Assembly: GCA_028382005.1 (NCBI GenBank)
Contig: JAOESH010000005.1
Location: 1-64,000 of the forward strand
Source: Pseudomonadota bacterium
GTDB taxonomy: Bacteria > Pseudomonadota > Alphaproteobacteria > Puniceispirillales > Marisalimonadaceae
Direction: 5' to 3'
DNA length: 64,000 nucleotides
The notes under the pieces are model-generated. The model saw only the letters and a list, made by a program, of their open reading frames with translations. It was not told the origin of the DNA and did not search any database. Both the position numbers and the translations under genes were made by a program. Within the stretch, counting starts at the first letter, position 1. Each line of letters opens with the position of its first letter. Of the stretch, positions 51,495 to 60,103 are shown one piece after another.

Positions 51495-52361
51495 ATGATT
51501 GAGTATAAATTTAATTTTGACAAACATTTAGAAGAACTTTCTGCGATAGAAAAACATTCTAAAAAATTATTTATTTCCTCTAAAGAATCAAGAGTTTGTT
51601 GGAGATCGTGGGGTGAAGGCATACCTTTAATTTTTTTACATGGTGGATATGGTAGTTGGGGGCATTGGATAAAACAAGCAATACCATTTTCAAAGAAACA
51701 TAGAGTTTTAATACCTGACATGCCTGGATTTGGGGAATCTGATGATTTAACTCTTCCTCACACTCCAGAAAAAATAGCTTCAAATTTAGCTGATACAATT
51801 TTAGAATTAATAACATTAGATGAAAACCCCATAATATGTGGATTTTCTTTTGGTGGGCTTATTGCTGGCCACTTATCTTATGAGTTAATTCAAAGAGGTT
51901 TTCAACCAGAAAAATTAATTTTGGTTGGACCTGGTGGATTAGGAGCTAAAAGAGGTGAAATAAGAGCTATGATCCCAAGACATTCTAGGATGAGTGAGTC
52001 AGATATTTATAACGCTCATAAAACAAATCTTGAAATTTTAATGATGTACAATCGCAATAAAGTTGACGATTTTTCTGTTCATATACAAAAACAAAATACT
52101 GATGCTCATCGGATTAAAAGTAGACCCATATCAGCAACAGATACTTTAGCAGTAGTATTAGGTAAACAAAATATACCCCTTTACGTAGTTTGGGGGGAGA
52201 AAGACGCTAGTGTCGGAGTTTATCTTGAAGATAGAATGGCCATTTTAAGAACCCATAATAGTAATGTAAGGTTTCACGTCGAATACAATTTAGGTCATTG
52301 GATAATGTATGAAGATGAAAAAATCTTTAACAAAATTTTACAAGATATTATTCAAGGTTAA
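51495..52361 (+). CDS. alpha/beta-fold hydrolase
   Basis: 288 aa. LIFLHGGYGSWGHW is the oxyanion loop, PDMPGFGESDDL the following turn, and CGFSFGGL the nucleophile elbow (Ser in GFSFGG). VWGEKDASVGVY and LGHWIMYE supply Asp and His. Resembles the meta-cleavage-product hydrolase/esterase group. Its last 14 bp overlap the convergent nitroreductase gene. Confidence 0.9.
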   Translation: MIEYKFNFDKHLEELSAIEKHSKKLFISSKESRVCWRSWGEGIPLIFLHGGYGSWGHWIKQAIPFSKKHRVLIPDMPGFGESDDLTLPHTPEKIASNLADTILELITLDENPIICGFSFGGLIAGHLSYELIQRGFQPEKLILVGPGGLGAKRGEIRAMIPRHSRMSESDIYNAHKTNLEILMMYNRNKVDDFSVHIQKQNTDAHRIKSRPISATDTLAVVLGKQNIPLYVVWGEKDASVGVYLEDRMAILRTHNSNVRFHVEYNLGHWIMYEDEKIFNKILQDIIQG

Positions 52362-53184
52362 TTCCATGATCTTTCAGCCATTTTTTAAAGTTTTCTCTCT
52401 CTGGAACAGATAATTGTCTACTAATATTTTCTGACCAAGTTCCTTTTTCGGCAATACCATAAAGATCTACATGTCTTTGTTTTTCTTCTGAAATAGGAGC
52501 TATTTTAAATACACGTTCATCATATTCATTTATTTTTTGACTAAGATCATCTTCTTTATAGGTATCTACATGAGTGATTATATCCTGGGGTAGCCGAAGA
52601 GAAACAGGGGCTTTTTCATCAGGCCAACCAACTGCAAGTCCTGCAATTGGGAAAACTCCCTTTGGCAAATTACAGATAAATTTAACTTCTTCAATTATAT
52701 TCCTAATCATGCTTATTGGGCAAACTCCTAAACCCATTGCCTCAGAAGCAATTACCATTGATTGCATAGAAAGAGCTGCGTCTATTACGCCATTCATAAA
52801 AGTGTCTACGTTATTATTCTTATGCTTATACCCCCTTTCACTTGAAATTTTAATGTTTCTTCTAATATCAGCAAGAAATAAAAGAAAAACAGGCGCTGTG
52901 AGTGCCCATTTTGTATTTCCAATCAAATTTGATATTTCCGTTTTTATACTAGTATCTTGTATTACTAGGATTGAATATTGCTGAAGGTTTGATTTTGAGG
53001 GAGCAGACTGAGCAGATGCTAATAGGAGTGTTAATATTTCTTTAGTTATAGGTTTTTTTAAGAATTTTCTTACACTAGCTCTTGATAAGATGGATTTTAA
53101 TAAAGGAGAAATATCAACTTGTGACAAATCTAGGTCAGAGTTTTTACCATATCTATTATTATATAGTTTAGATGCATCAATCAT
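52348..53184 (-). CDS. nitroreductase-family FMN oxidoreductase
   Basis: 278 aa. SRASVRKFLKKPITKEIL and SAPSKSNLQQY are the FMN-binding starts; VIASEAMGLGVCPISMIRN and GVFPIAGLAVGWPDEK complete the family pattern. A C-terminal extension of about 50 aa goes beyond the minimal domain. Reduces nitro, quinone or enone substrates with NAD(P)H. Divergent from the SDR at 53259. Confidence 0.88.
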   Translation of the reverse strand: MIDASKLYNNRYGKNSDLDLSQVDISPLLKSILSRASVRKFLKKPITKEILTLLLASAQSAPSKSNLQQYSILVIQDTSIKTEISNLIGNTKWALTAPVFLLFLADIRRNIKISSERGYKHKNNNVDTFMNGVIDAALSMQSMVIASEAMGLGVCPISMIRNIIEEVKFICNLPKGVFPIAGLAVGWPDEKAPVSLRLPQDIITHVDTYKEDDLSQKINEYDERVFKIAPISEEKQRHVDLYGIAEKGTWSENISRQLSVPERENFKKWLKDHGINLE

Positions 53185-53258
53185 TATCTATTGCTTTCAA
53201 AAAGTTTTAATTGATCTTATACTACTCTTGATGAATCATAATTTTAAGGATTTTTTTT

Positions 53259-54053
53259 ATGTTGAATCTTCAAGGTAAAGTAGCAATTGTTTCAGGGTGC
53301 GGTTCAATCGGCGATGGTTTTGGGAATGGCCGGGCAATTACAACACTTTTAGCACGGCAGGGTGCAACAGTAATTGGAACTGACATTAATGAAGAAGCTG
53401 GTAATAATACATCTGAATTCATTAAAAAAGAGGGTAATGATTGCACCTTTCATAAAGTGAATATGACTAATGAAGATGATGTAAAGGATTTTTTCAGTGA
53501 AGTTAAAACAAGATATAAAAAAATTGATATCTTAGTTAATGTTGTTGGTCAATCTGAGCCAGGAGGGCCTGTTGAGTTAGATTCAAATACATGGCGTCAG
53601 CAATTTACTCTAAATTTAGACAGCGCTTATTTTTGTATTAAATTTGCAATTCCAATTATGGAAGAAAACTTAAGTGGATCAATTGTAAATATCTCTTCAG
53701 TTGCAGGGATGAGATATGTAGGTAAACCACAAGTTGGTTACAGCGCCTCTAAAGCAGCACTCATTCAAATGACTAAAACTACAGCTGTTATTAAAGCAAA
53801 AAAAAATATACGGCTTAATTGTGTTGTTCCAGGTTTGATGCATACCCCTTTAGTTGATAGATTAGCAAAAAAATACGCTGATGGAGATTATGATGGGTTT
53901 GTTAAAAAACGACACAACCAAGTTCCAATGGGTAAAATGGGAGAAGCTTGGGATGTAGCTAACGCAGTGTTATTTTTGTGTTCAGATGAAGCTAAATATA
54001 TAACAGGAACTGAAATAGTAGTTGATGGCGGACTTACTGCCTCAACTCCTTAA
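53259..54053 (+). CDS. short-chain dehydrogenase/reductase
   Basis: 264 aa. VSGCGSIGDGFGNG (11-24) is a lengthened cofactor loop in place of the usual TGxxxGIG; catalytic Ser147, Tyr161 (YSASK) and Lys165 are intact, and the C-terminus CSDEAKYITGTEIVVDGG is typical of FabG-like enzymes. Substrate unknown. It is divergent from the nitroreductase, with a 74-bp gap. Confidence 0.9.
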   Translation: MLNLQGKVAIVSGCGSIGDGFGNGRAITTLLARQGATVIGTDINEEAGNNTSEFIKKEGNDCTFHKVNMTNEDDVKDFFSEVKTRYKKIDILVNVVGQSEPGGPVELDSNTWRQQFTLNLDSAYFCIKFAIPIMEENLSGSIVNISSVAGMRYVGKPQVGYSASKAALIQMTKTTAVIKAKKNIRLNCVVPGLMHTPLVDRLAKKYADGDYDGFVKKRHNQVPMGKMGEAWDVANAVLFLCSDEAKYITGTEIVVDGGLTASTP

Positions 54054-54120
54054 GTTATTTACTAATTATGTATTTAGTCTAAATTAATTTAGATGAATAA
54101 AGTTTTTAAAAGGTATAATT

Positions 54121-55026
54121 ATGTACAGTAAAGTTCAAAAACGTACTAATGAACTACTTTCTAAAGGAAATAAATCTGACAAACCCAGTCAGTATGTTGA
54201 CCTTATATTATTTATACTAATTCTATTAAATATAACTGCTGTATGCTTGGAGTCAGTAAAGTATTTAGGTAAAGAATATAAAGAGGCATTTAATATTTTT
54301 GAGTTTTTTTCTGTAGTTATTTTTAGCATAGAATACTTATTAAGAATTTGGTCGGCGCCATCTAGAGATGATTTAGGAAGTTCCTCTGGTTTAGTGAAAA
54401 GGTTAAAGTATATTTTTAGCTTTACAGGCTTAATTGATTTTTTAGCTATTATACCGTCAATACTACCATATTTTTTTGGTGGGTTAGATTTAAGATGGCT
54501 TAGGGTTTTAAGACTATTAAGATTATTAAAAATATCAAATTATAGCTCAGCATTAGAGGATTTTTTTTCAGCTATAAAAGCTGAATGGAGCTCATTCAGT
54601 GCAGCTTTGTATCTAATGCTAATTGCTTTATTTCTATCAAGCTCTCTCATGTATATTGCTGAACATAATAGTCAACCAGAAAAATTTAGTTCAATACCAG
54701 AAACAATGTGGTGGGGACTAATTACTCTTACTACTGTCGGATATGGTGATGTCTCGCCCATTACCCCACTTGGTAAAATTATTGGTGCATTTACAGCTAT
54801 AATGGGTGTTTTTGCTGTGGCTTTGTTAACGGGTATTGTTGCTTCAGCATTTGCAAATCAAAGGGCTCAAAAAGCGGCAATATTAGAAGCTGAGATAAAC
54901 GATGCTCTTAGTGACGGAGTAATAAGTGAAGAAGAGGCTCAGAAGATTGAAAAATTAAGAAAAGAACTCAATCTTTCTCCTGAACACTCTAAGTCATTAA
55001 TTGATATTCTTTCAGATAAGAAGTAA
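54121..55026 (+). CDS. voltage-gated potassium channel
   Basis: 301 aa, six membrane segments. The S4 voltage sensor reads RWLRVLRLLRLLK (125-137) with Arg every third residue. The selectivity filter is TLTTVGYGD (202-210). A charged C-terminal tail (about 245-301) forms a short helical region with the SHOCT-like run LSDGVISEEEAQKIEKL. Mediates K+ flux across the inner membrane. Confidence 0.93.
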   Translation: MYSKVQKRTNELLSKGNKSDKPSQYVDLILFILILLNITAVCLESVKYLGKEYKEAFNIFEFFSVVIFSIEYLLRIWSAPSRDDLGSSSGLVKRLKYIFSFTGLIDFLAIIPSILPYFFGGLDLRWLRVLRLLRLLKISNYSSALEDFFSAIKAEWSSFSAALYLMLIALFLSSSLMYIAEHNSQPEKFSSIPETMWWGLITLTTVGYGDVSPITPLGKIIGAFTAIMGVFAVALLTGIVASAFANQRAQKAAILEAEINDALSDGVISEEEAQKIEKLRKELNLSPEHSKSLIDILSDKK

Positions 55027-55037
55027 TAATTAAGGTA

Positions 55038-56102
55038 CTAAAATCTTCTTGCATATTGTGGAGGCACCTCAATATCATGCTTTAAAATTTTTGCAGCATC
55101 CCATACCCACCTTGGATTAGTAAGAAACCCTCTTGCCATTGCTACCATATCAGCCTCTTTATCAACTATAATTTGATTAGCTTTAATTTGATCTGTAATC
55201 ATACCTACAGCTCTTACAACCATTTTTGTATTTTGCTTAATAGCTTTAGCCAAGTGAACTTGGTAATGTGGACCTATTGGTATTTTAGGATTGGGTGTGT
55301 TTCCGCCGCTAGAAACACAAACATAATGGCAGCCTAGTTTTTGTAATTCTTTAGCAAATATAATAGCTTCTTTTTCGTCAATTCCTCCTTTTTCCCATTC
55401 AGTGCCTGTTATCCTCATGCCTAAAGGAAAATCTCTTGGCAATGCTTCCTTAATTGCTGAAAAAACCTCTAATGGATATCTCATTCTATTCTTAAGACTA
55501 CCTCCATATTTATCAGAACGTTGATTTGATAGTGGAGATAAAAATTGATGAAAAAGATAACCATGTGTTCCATGAATTTCTATTAAATCAAACCCTATTT
55601 TAATTGCTCTCAGTGATGCTTCTACGAATTTATTCTTGATACTTTCTAAATCTTTATCTTCCATGAATTGGGGAATATGCCAACCTTCATCAAATGCTAA
55701 AGAAGATGCACCCATAGTAATCCATGGATCTTCTTCTTTAGTTAAACTTTTCCTACCTTCCCATGGCCTTTGAGTTGACGCTTTTCTTCCAGCATGGGCC
55801 AATTGAATACCAAAAGCTGTTTTTTTTTGAGAAACTGACTTTGCTTGATCTAAAGTTTTTTTTATAGATCTCTCACAAAAATCATTGTAAAGGCCTACAC
55901 AATGGTGTGTTATTCTTCCTATTCTCTCTACAGCTGTAGCTTCAACCATTACAAGACCTGCGCCTGAATAACCTAACTGCATTAAATGCTGAGTATGCCA
56001 GTCTGTCATAGCGCCATCCACTGAGGAATATTGACACATAGGGGCGACTGCTATTCTGTTTGAAACATTCAAATTAGCAATTTGAATTGGAGAAAAAATC
56101 AT
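55038..56102 (-). CDS. NADH:flavin oxidoreductase, Old Yellow Enzyme family (YqjM-like)
   Basis: 354 aa, FMN TIM barrel. IAVAPMCQYSSVDG, EATAVERIGRITHHCVGL, HAGRKAS and GFDLIEIHGTHGYLFHQFLSPLSNQRSDKYGGS are diagnostic of the thermophilic-like OYE class. Reduces activated C=C bonds. It lies 21 bp after nudC in the same direction. Confidence 0.92.
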   Translation of the reverse strand: MIFSPIQIANLNVSNRIAVAPMCQYSSVDGAMTDWHTQHLMQLGYSGAGLVMVEATAVERIGRITHHCVGLYNDFCERSIKKTLDQAKSVSQKKTAFGIQLAHAGRKASTQRPWEGRKSLTKEEDPWITMGASSLAFDEGWHIPQFMEDKDLESIKNKFVEASLRAIKIGFDLIEIHGTHGYLFHQFLSPLSNQRSDKYGGSLKNRMRYPLEVFSAIKEALPRDFPLGMRITGTEWEKGGIDEKEAIIFAKELQKLGCHYVCVSSGGNTPNPKIPIGPHYQVHLAKAIKQNTKMVVRAVGMITDQIKANQIIVDKEADMVAMARGFLTNPRWVWDAAKILKHDIEVPPQYARRF

Positions 56103-56123
56103 GAGTGTCCTCTTAAATTTTAA

Positions 56124-57053
56124 TTAGTTAAACTTATTAATCCAGTTATCAACTAGTCTACGTGCAATTGAGTCAACTCTCGGCAATTTAAATCCTCCAC
56201 TTATTGAAGGATGCTTTAAAGATCTAAGTTCTTCTATTGAAAACCAATGAGCATCTTCAATCTCATCATAGTCAATATTCATATCTTCATTAATTGCTTC
56301 AGCAAAAAAACCAAGCATTAATGAAGCTGGAAATGGCCAAGGCTGTGAATTAAAATATCTGATGTTTTTTACTTTAACACCGACTTCTTCAAACACCTCT
56401 CTCTCAAGTGCTTGTTCTAAACTTTCTCCAGGTTCTACAAAACCTGCAAGTGTACTATACATTCCTTCAGGAAACCTTGGAGATCTTCCTAATAAAACTT
56501 TATCCTCAGATGAAATAAGTGTAATTATTGCTGGATCTGTTCTTGGGAAATGACTTTTACCACATTTTATATTTGAACAAACTTTAACAAAACCAGCTTC
56601 TGTTGTAAAATTTTTTGAACCACATGAACCACAAAATTGGTGGTTCTTATGCCAAAAGGTCATTCCATTATTTAAAGATAGAAAAGAAGCATCTATATCA
56701 TTTAAAGTTGGGCCATATTTTCTTAAATCGTCAATAATTACTGAGTTTTCACTACACCATAAATCTATTTTAGAATTATGTTCATCTATATCTATTCCTA
56801 CATAATTAGTATTATTGGCAACACCAAGAAAGATAGGATTTTCAATTCCATTTGGATTGAATATTTTCAATTGTTCCGTATTAAAAAAACAAGCCTCTAT
56901 ATTGTTATTTGATTGTTTAAACAAGTTTTTGCCTTTTAAAACTGGAACAAATTTAGTTTTTTTATCTGATATAATTTTTTCTATTAATTCTTTATCGCTT
57001 CTAAAATCACCATGACGATTTATTTGTGAACTAGCATAAAAAGGTTGATGCAT
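56124..57053 (-). CDS. nudC: NAD(H) pyrophosphatase / NAD-capped RNA hydrolase
   Basis: 309 aa. A variable N-terminal domain is followed by a zinc ribbon (FCGSCGSKNF...CSNIKCGK, four Cys), the NudC hallmark HFPRTDPAIITL and the Nudix box GFVEPGESLEQALEREVFEEVGV with catalytic Glu residues. SQPWPFPASLMLGF, the NudC-specific motif, is present. Confidence 0.95.
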   Translation of the reverse strand: MHQPFYASSQINRHGDFRSDKELIEKIISDKKTKFVPVLKGKNLFKQSNNNIEACFFNTEQLKIFNPNGIENPIFLGVANNTNYVGIDIDEHNSKIDLWCSENSVIIDDLRKYGPTLNDIDASFLSLNNGMTFWHKNHQFCGSCGSKNFTTEAGFVKVCSNIKCGKSHFPRTDPAIITLISSEDKVLLGRSPRFPEGMYSTLAGFVEPGESLEQALEREVFEEVGVKVKNIRYFNSQPWPFPASLMLGFFAEAINEDMNIDYDEIEDAHWFSIEELRSLKHPSISGGFKLPRVDSIARRLVDNWINKFN

Positions 57054-57245
57054 AAGTTTTACCTCAGAAATCTTAATTAATGAACGTTAATTAGTAGTAT
57101 ATATACTGATTCTCTCAATTAAAAATATTAAAAATATATTGTTTAGAAATATGTGTAAAAGTCTATATTTTTCATATAGTTACAATTAGATGTTGCCGGT
57201 GTCTGAACTTAAGCAGATCATATTAAAAATTTAAAGGATAACAAT

Positions 57246-57656
57246 ATGATCAAAATTAGTCGTATCTCATCACCACTTAAAGATAAAGTAAAAAACCTTG
57301 AAACCTGCTCTCAACTTGATGGAGATGGCGTTTTTGAAGGAAAGTATAATACTTCTGGTTCGATTTTAATAAGAAATAAATTTTTAGGCGAGTTATCAGC
57401 GGATCAAATTATAGTTGATGAAAAAGGTCACATTGAGGGTACGGTAAAATCTTCTGAGTTAATTGTTAGCGGTAATGTAGATGGAAAAATAAACTGTGAC
57501 AGTATTGTTGTTATGGAAAATGGTATTTTGTCAGGTGAAATTGTATATAAACAAATTGCAGTGTTTGAAGGTGGTATTATAAACGTTGCTGGTATGAGGC
57601 AAGCGGACGCAAAGACTGATAAAGTGGTTGATATTATGCAAAAGGCCAATGATTAA
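57246..57656 (+). CDS. bactofilin
   Basis: 136 aa, polymer-forming beta-helix cytoskeletal protein. Residues about 25-115 show the repeated beta-strand pattern (GSILIRNKFLGELSADQIIVDEKGHIEGTVKSSELIVSGNVDGKI, in parts) typical of the DUF583/bactofilin domain, flanked by short disordered tails. In relatives bactofilins localise wall enzymes and shape stalks or curvature. Divergent from nudC across a 192-bp gap. Confidence 0.92.
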   Translation: MIKISRISSPLKDKVKNLETCSQLDGDGVFEGKYNTSGSILIRNKFLGELSADQIIVDEKGHIEGTVKSSELIVSGNVDGKINCDSIVVMENGILSGEIVYKQIAVFEGGIINVAGMRQADAKTDKVVDIMQKAND

Positions 57657-57662
57657 TTAATT

Positions 57663-57851
57663 CTAAGTTTTAACTAAAAATTCTAAACCTGCCATTGAGC
57701 CTACATAAAAATTAGGTTTTGTTTTTTTTAGTTTAATAATAGTTCCTGAAACTTCTACATCAATTCCGTTACCATACATCCTTACAATTTTACCTTCGCT
57801 TTCAGTGTCTCTATCAGTACATACTACTGTAACCTTCTGATCTAAATGCAT
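57663..57851 (-). CDS. small beta-rich protein of unknown function
   Basis: 62 aa, convergent with bactofilin (6-bp gap). Predicted mostly beta: MHLDQKVTVVCTDRD...GKIVRMYGNGIDVEVSGTIIKLKK, which is reminiscent of a PilZ-like or SH3-like barrel but without the PilZ RxxxR motif. It is 16 bp from DUF2237 and in the same direction. Function unknown; retained because of length bias and codon usage like its neighbours. Confidence 0.55.
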   Translation of the reverse strand: MHLDQKVTVVCTDRDTESEGKIVRMYGNGIDVEVSGTIIKLKKTKPNFYVGSMAGLEFLVKT

Positions 57852-57867
57852 AATATTCTCCTTATAT

Positions 57868-58278
57868 TTAATCCACAGAATAATTTTGTAAGTCTTCTAA
57901 GTTAATTATAGACAAAGTTGCAATATTTGTTGATTTTATAACAACTTTAGGAGCTTTACCTGAATTAAATGCTTCTTTCCATCTTGATGCACAAAGGCAC
58001 CAAAAATCACCTTCATTCAGCCCAAAAAAATTATACGCTGGAATAGGCGTACTTAAATCATTACCCACTGATTTTGAAAAAGCTAAAAATTCCTTTGTCA
58101 TAATACAACAAACTGTGTGCAAACCGAAATCATCTTGTCCAGTATTGCAACAATTATCTCTGTAAAACCCAGTTACAATATCTTTATTATTTTCTAAAAT
58201 TGATTTACATGGTTCAAGAGGTCCGCCAAGGACATTTAATTGTTTATTGTTTCCTCCTCTAGGTGAAAAACCATCCAT
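57868..58278 (-). CDS. DUF2237 family protein
   Basis: 136 aa. NVLGGPLEPC, TGFYRDNCCNTGQDDFGLHTVCCIMT, FLAFSKSVGNDLSTPIP and GDFWCLCASRWKEA are the unmistakable Cys-rich signatures of DUF2237. Several Cys could bind metal. Biochemical role unknown. It is 2 bp from the plsC-like gene, likely co-transcribed. Confidence 0.92.
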   Translation of the reverse strand: MDGFSPRGGNNKQLNVLGGPLEPCKSILENNKDIVTGFYRDNCCNTGQDDFGLHTVCCIMTKEFLAFSKSVGNDLSTPIPAYNFFGLNEGDFWCLCASRWKEAFNSGKAPKVVIKSTNIATLSIINLEDLQNYSVD

Positions 58279-58280
58279 TA

Positions 58281-59018
58281 TTATTTCTCCTTTTCAATTA
58301 ATTCATTTGATGCATTTTCTATTTCAGTTTCTAACTTTGATAAAAATTCTTGTTTAGGTAACCCTGGTGGTATTTCAGGAAGTATTTTAAGAGTAACTGA
58401 TTTTGAAGAAAGTCGTTCGGGGTACTTAATAAAACTATTTTTAGGCCAAATTAACCCTGCGTTATGAGCAACAGGAATAACAGGAACCTTAGTCTGGGAA
58501 TATAAAAAATATACTCCTGGCAAGTAAGGTTTTTCTTCAGACGAAACTCCTGGACTAACACGTGTTCCTTGTGGAAAAATCATCATTGATCTATTTTTTT
58601 TTACTGCAACCTTAGCATTTCTTCCCATTTTTTTTAAAGCATTTATACCCTGATCTCGTGTAATTGGAATAGCTCCAGATCTTAAAAAGTATAAACCTAT
58701 TACAGGTAAAAATATTAATGCCTTTTTTAACACGATTGATGGCATTGCAAAAAGATCAGTACAAAAAACCGTTTCCCAAGCTGATTGATGTTTAATTGCG
58801 TAGATAACTACTTTATCTTTTGGGGGCAGTTTACCTTCAACTTTAATGTCTGTATTTAACCACCATCTCATTCCTTTTATCATTATCAAACACCAAACTC
58901 TATTTACAAAAAGAACTACTGGTCTCGGAAACAACAAACATGGCAAACAAACTGTAACTAAAATACTAGTACCAAGATAGAATTGAATGTTAAAAATAAG
59001 AGATCTTAAAAAGTTCAT
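58281..59018 (-). CDS. 1-acyl-sn-glycerol-3-phosphate acyltransferase (PlsC family)
   Basis: 245 aa. One or two N-terminal membrane segments, then the acyltransferase block I reading KHQSAWE (H-x4-E where H-x4-D is usual), block II AIPITRD, and block III FPQGTRVSPG. Makes phosphatidic acid at the inner membrane. In the operon with DUF2237. Confidence 0.88.
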   Translation of the reverse strand: MNFLRSLIFNIQFYLGTSILVTVCLPCLLFPRPVVLFVNRVWCLIMIKGMRWWLNTDIKVEGKLPPKDKVVIYAIKHQSAWETVFCTDLFAMPSIVLKKALIFLPVIGLYFLRSGAIPITRDQGINALKKMGRNAKVAVKKNRSMMIFPQGTRVSPGVSSEEKPYLPGVYFLYSQTKVPVIPVAHNAGLIWPKNSFIKYPERLSSKSVTLKILPEIPPGLPKQEFLSKLETEIENASNELIEKEK

Positions 59019-59040
59019 ATTAGCTTATCCACAAACTTCC

Positions 59041-59265
59041 TTATAATTTTCTAAATAAAGTAAAATAATGTTTGCCTAATTCAGTTGTTTTAATTGATAT
59101 ATTATAACCTTCGTGCTCACAAAAGTGTGAAAAATCAATTGGGCTTGCTGGATCATCTGAAATAAACGTTACTTTTTGCCCTTTTTCTAAGTTTTTTAAA
59201 ACTCTCTTTGCCTTTAAGACTGGTAGTGGACACTTTAAACCGCTAAAATCATGTTCTTCAATCAA
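59041..59265 (-). CDS. TusA-family sulfurtransferase
   Basis: 74 aa. DFSGLKCPLPVLKAKRVLKNL holds the CPxP motif with catalytic Cys12. Family members relay sulfur from cysteine desulfurase to tRNA thiolation or other acceptors. It lies 22 bp before plsC in the same direction. Confidence 0.9.
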   Translation of the reverse strand: MIEEHDFSGLKCPLPVLKAKRVLKNLEKGQKVTFISDDPASPIDFSHFCEHEGYNISIKTTELGKHYFTLFRKL

Positions 59266-59374
59266 AAAAATCCCCTGAAAAAAATTATAAGAATTTAGAT
59301 TTATACATATTTACAGTTGCATTCCAATTTTATTTTACTTGTATGCAATGATTCTTAATTGTAAGAAATAATTT

Positions 59375-60100
59375 ATGAGTATATGGGGAAAATTTATTGT
59401 TAGCGCTGCTGGATTTGCATTAGGCGGTCCTATAGGAGCTTTAATTGGCGTAGTTGCTGGACATGCAATAGACAAAATTAAAGCTAAACATAAGTTCCCA
59501 GCAGAACATGCTCTAAAGCAGATAGGTTTCACAGTTGGAGTAATAGTATTATCTGCTAAAATGGCTAAAGCAGATGGTAAAGTGACAAAAGAAGAAATAA
59601 TAGCTTTTAAAAATAAAATAAGTGTTCCTGAAAAAGAAATTAAAAATGTTGCCCGGTTATGGGATCAAGCCAAGAAAACAACGGATGGGTTCGAGGTCTA
59701 TGCTCAACAAATTTGTCAGTTATTAGGAAAAAATTCTTCAGTATTAGAAGAATTATTAAATTTACTTATAATTATAGCAAAAGCAGATGGGAAAATAACT
59801 GAACCAGAAATTCTTTATCTAAAACAAGTTAGCGTTATTTTTGGGTTTTCTATTGAAAAATTTGAGAGAGTTTATTCTTCAAGTTTAGGCAAAATTTCAG
59901 ATCCATATCAAATATTAGGAGTAACAAGAGACACACCAATTCTTGAAATAAAAAATAAATGGAAAATTCTAGCCACTAATCATCACCCAGACAGATTGAT
60001 AGCCCAAGGTCTACCAATAGATTTTATAGAAAAAACTACTCATAGACTTCAAGAAATTAATAATGCTTGGGATATAATAAAAATCGAAATTAATAGGTAA
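59375..60100 (+). CDS. DjlA-like membrane-anchored J-domain protein with TerB region
   Basis: 241 aa. Residues 8-32 are a Gly-rich membrane-like helix (GFALGGPIGALIGVVAGHAI). A TerB-like helical region (about 50-170) holds two KADGK motifs (65-69, 136-140). The C-terminal J domain (about 176-241) has HPD at 204-206 (NHHPDRL), the DnaK-stimulating tripeptide. Co-chaperone of DnaK at the inner membrane. Confidence 0.9.
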   Translation: MSIWGKFIVSAAGFALGGPIGALIGVVAGHAIDKIKAKHKFPAEHALKQIGFTVGVIVLSAKMAKADGKVTKEEIIAFKNKISVPEKEIKNVARLWDQAKKTTDGFEVYAQQICQLLGKNSSVLEELLNLLIIIAKADGKITEPEILYLKQVSVIFGFSIEKFERVYSSSLGKISDPYQILGVTRDTPILEIKNKWKILATNHHPDRLIAQGLPIDFIEKTTHRLQEINNAWDIIKIEINR

Positions 60101-60103
60101 AAA

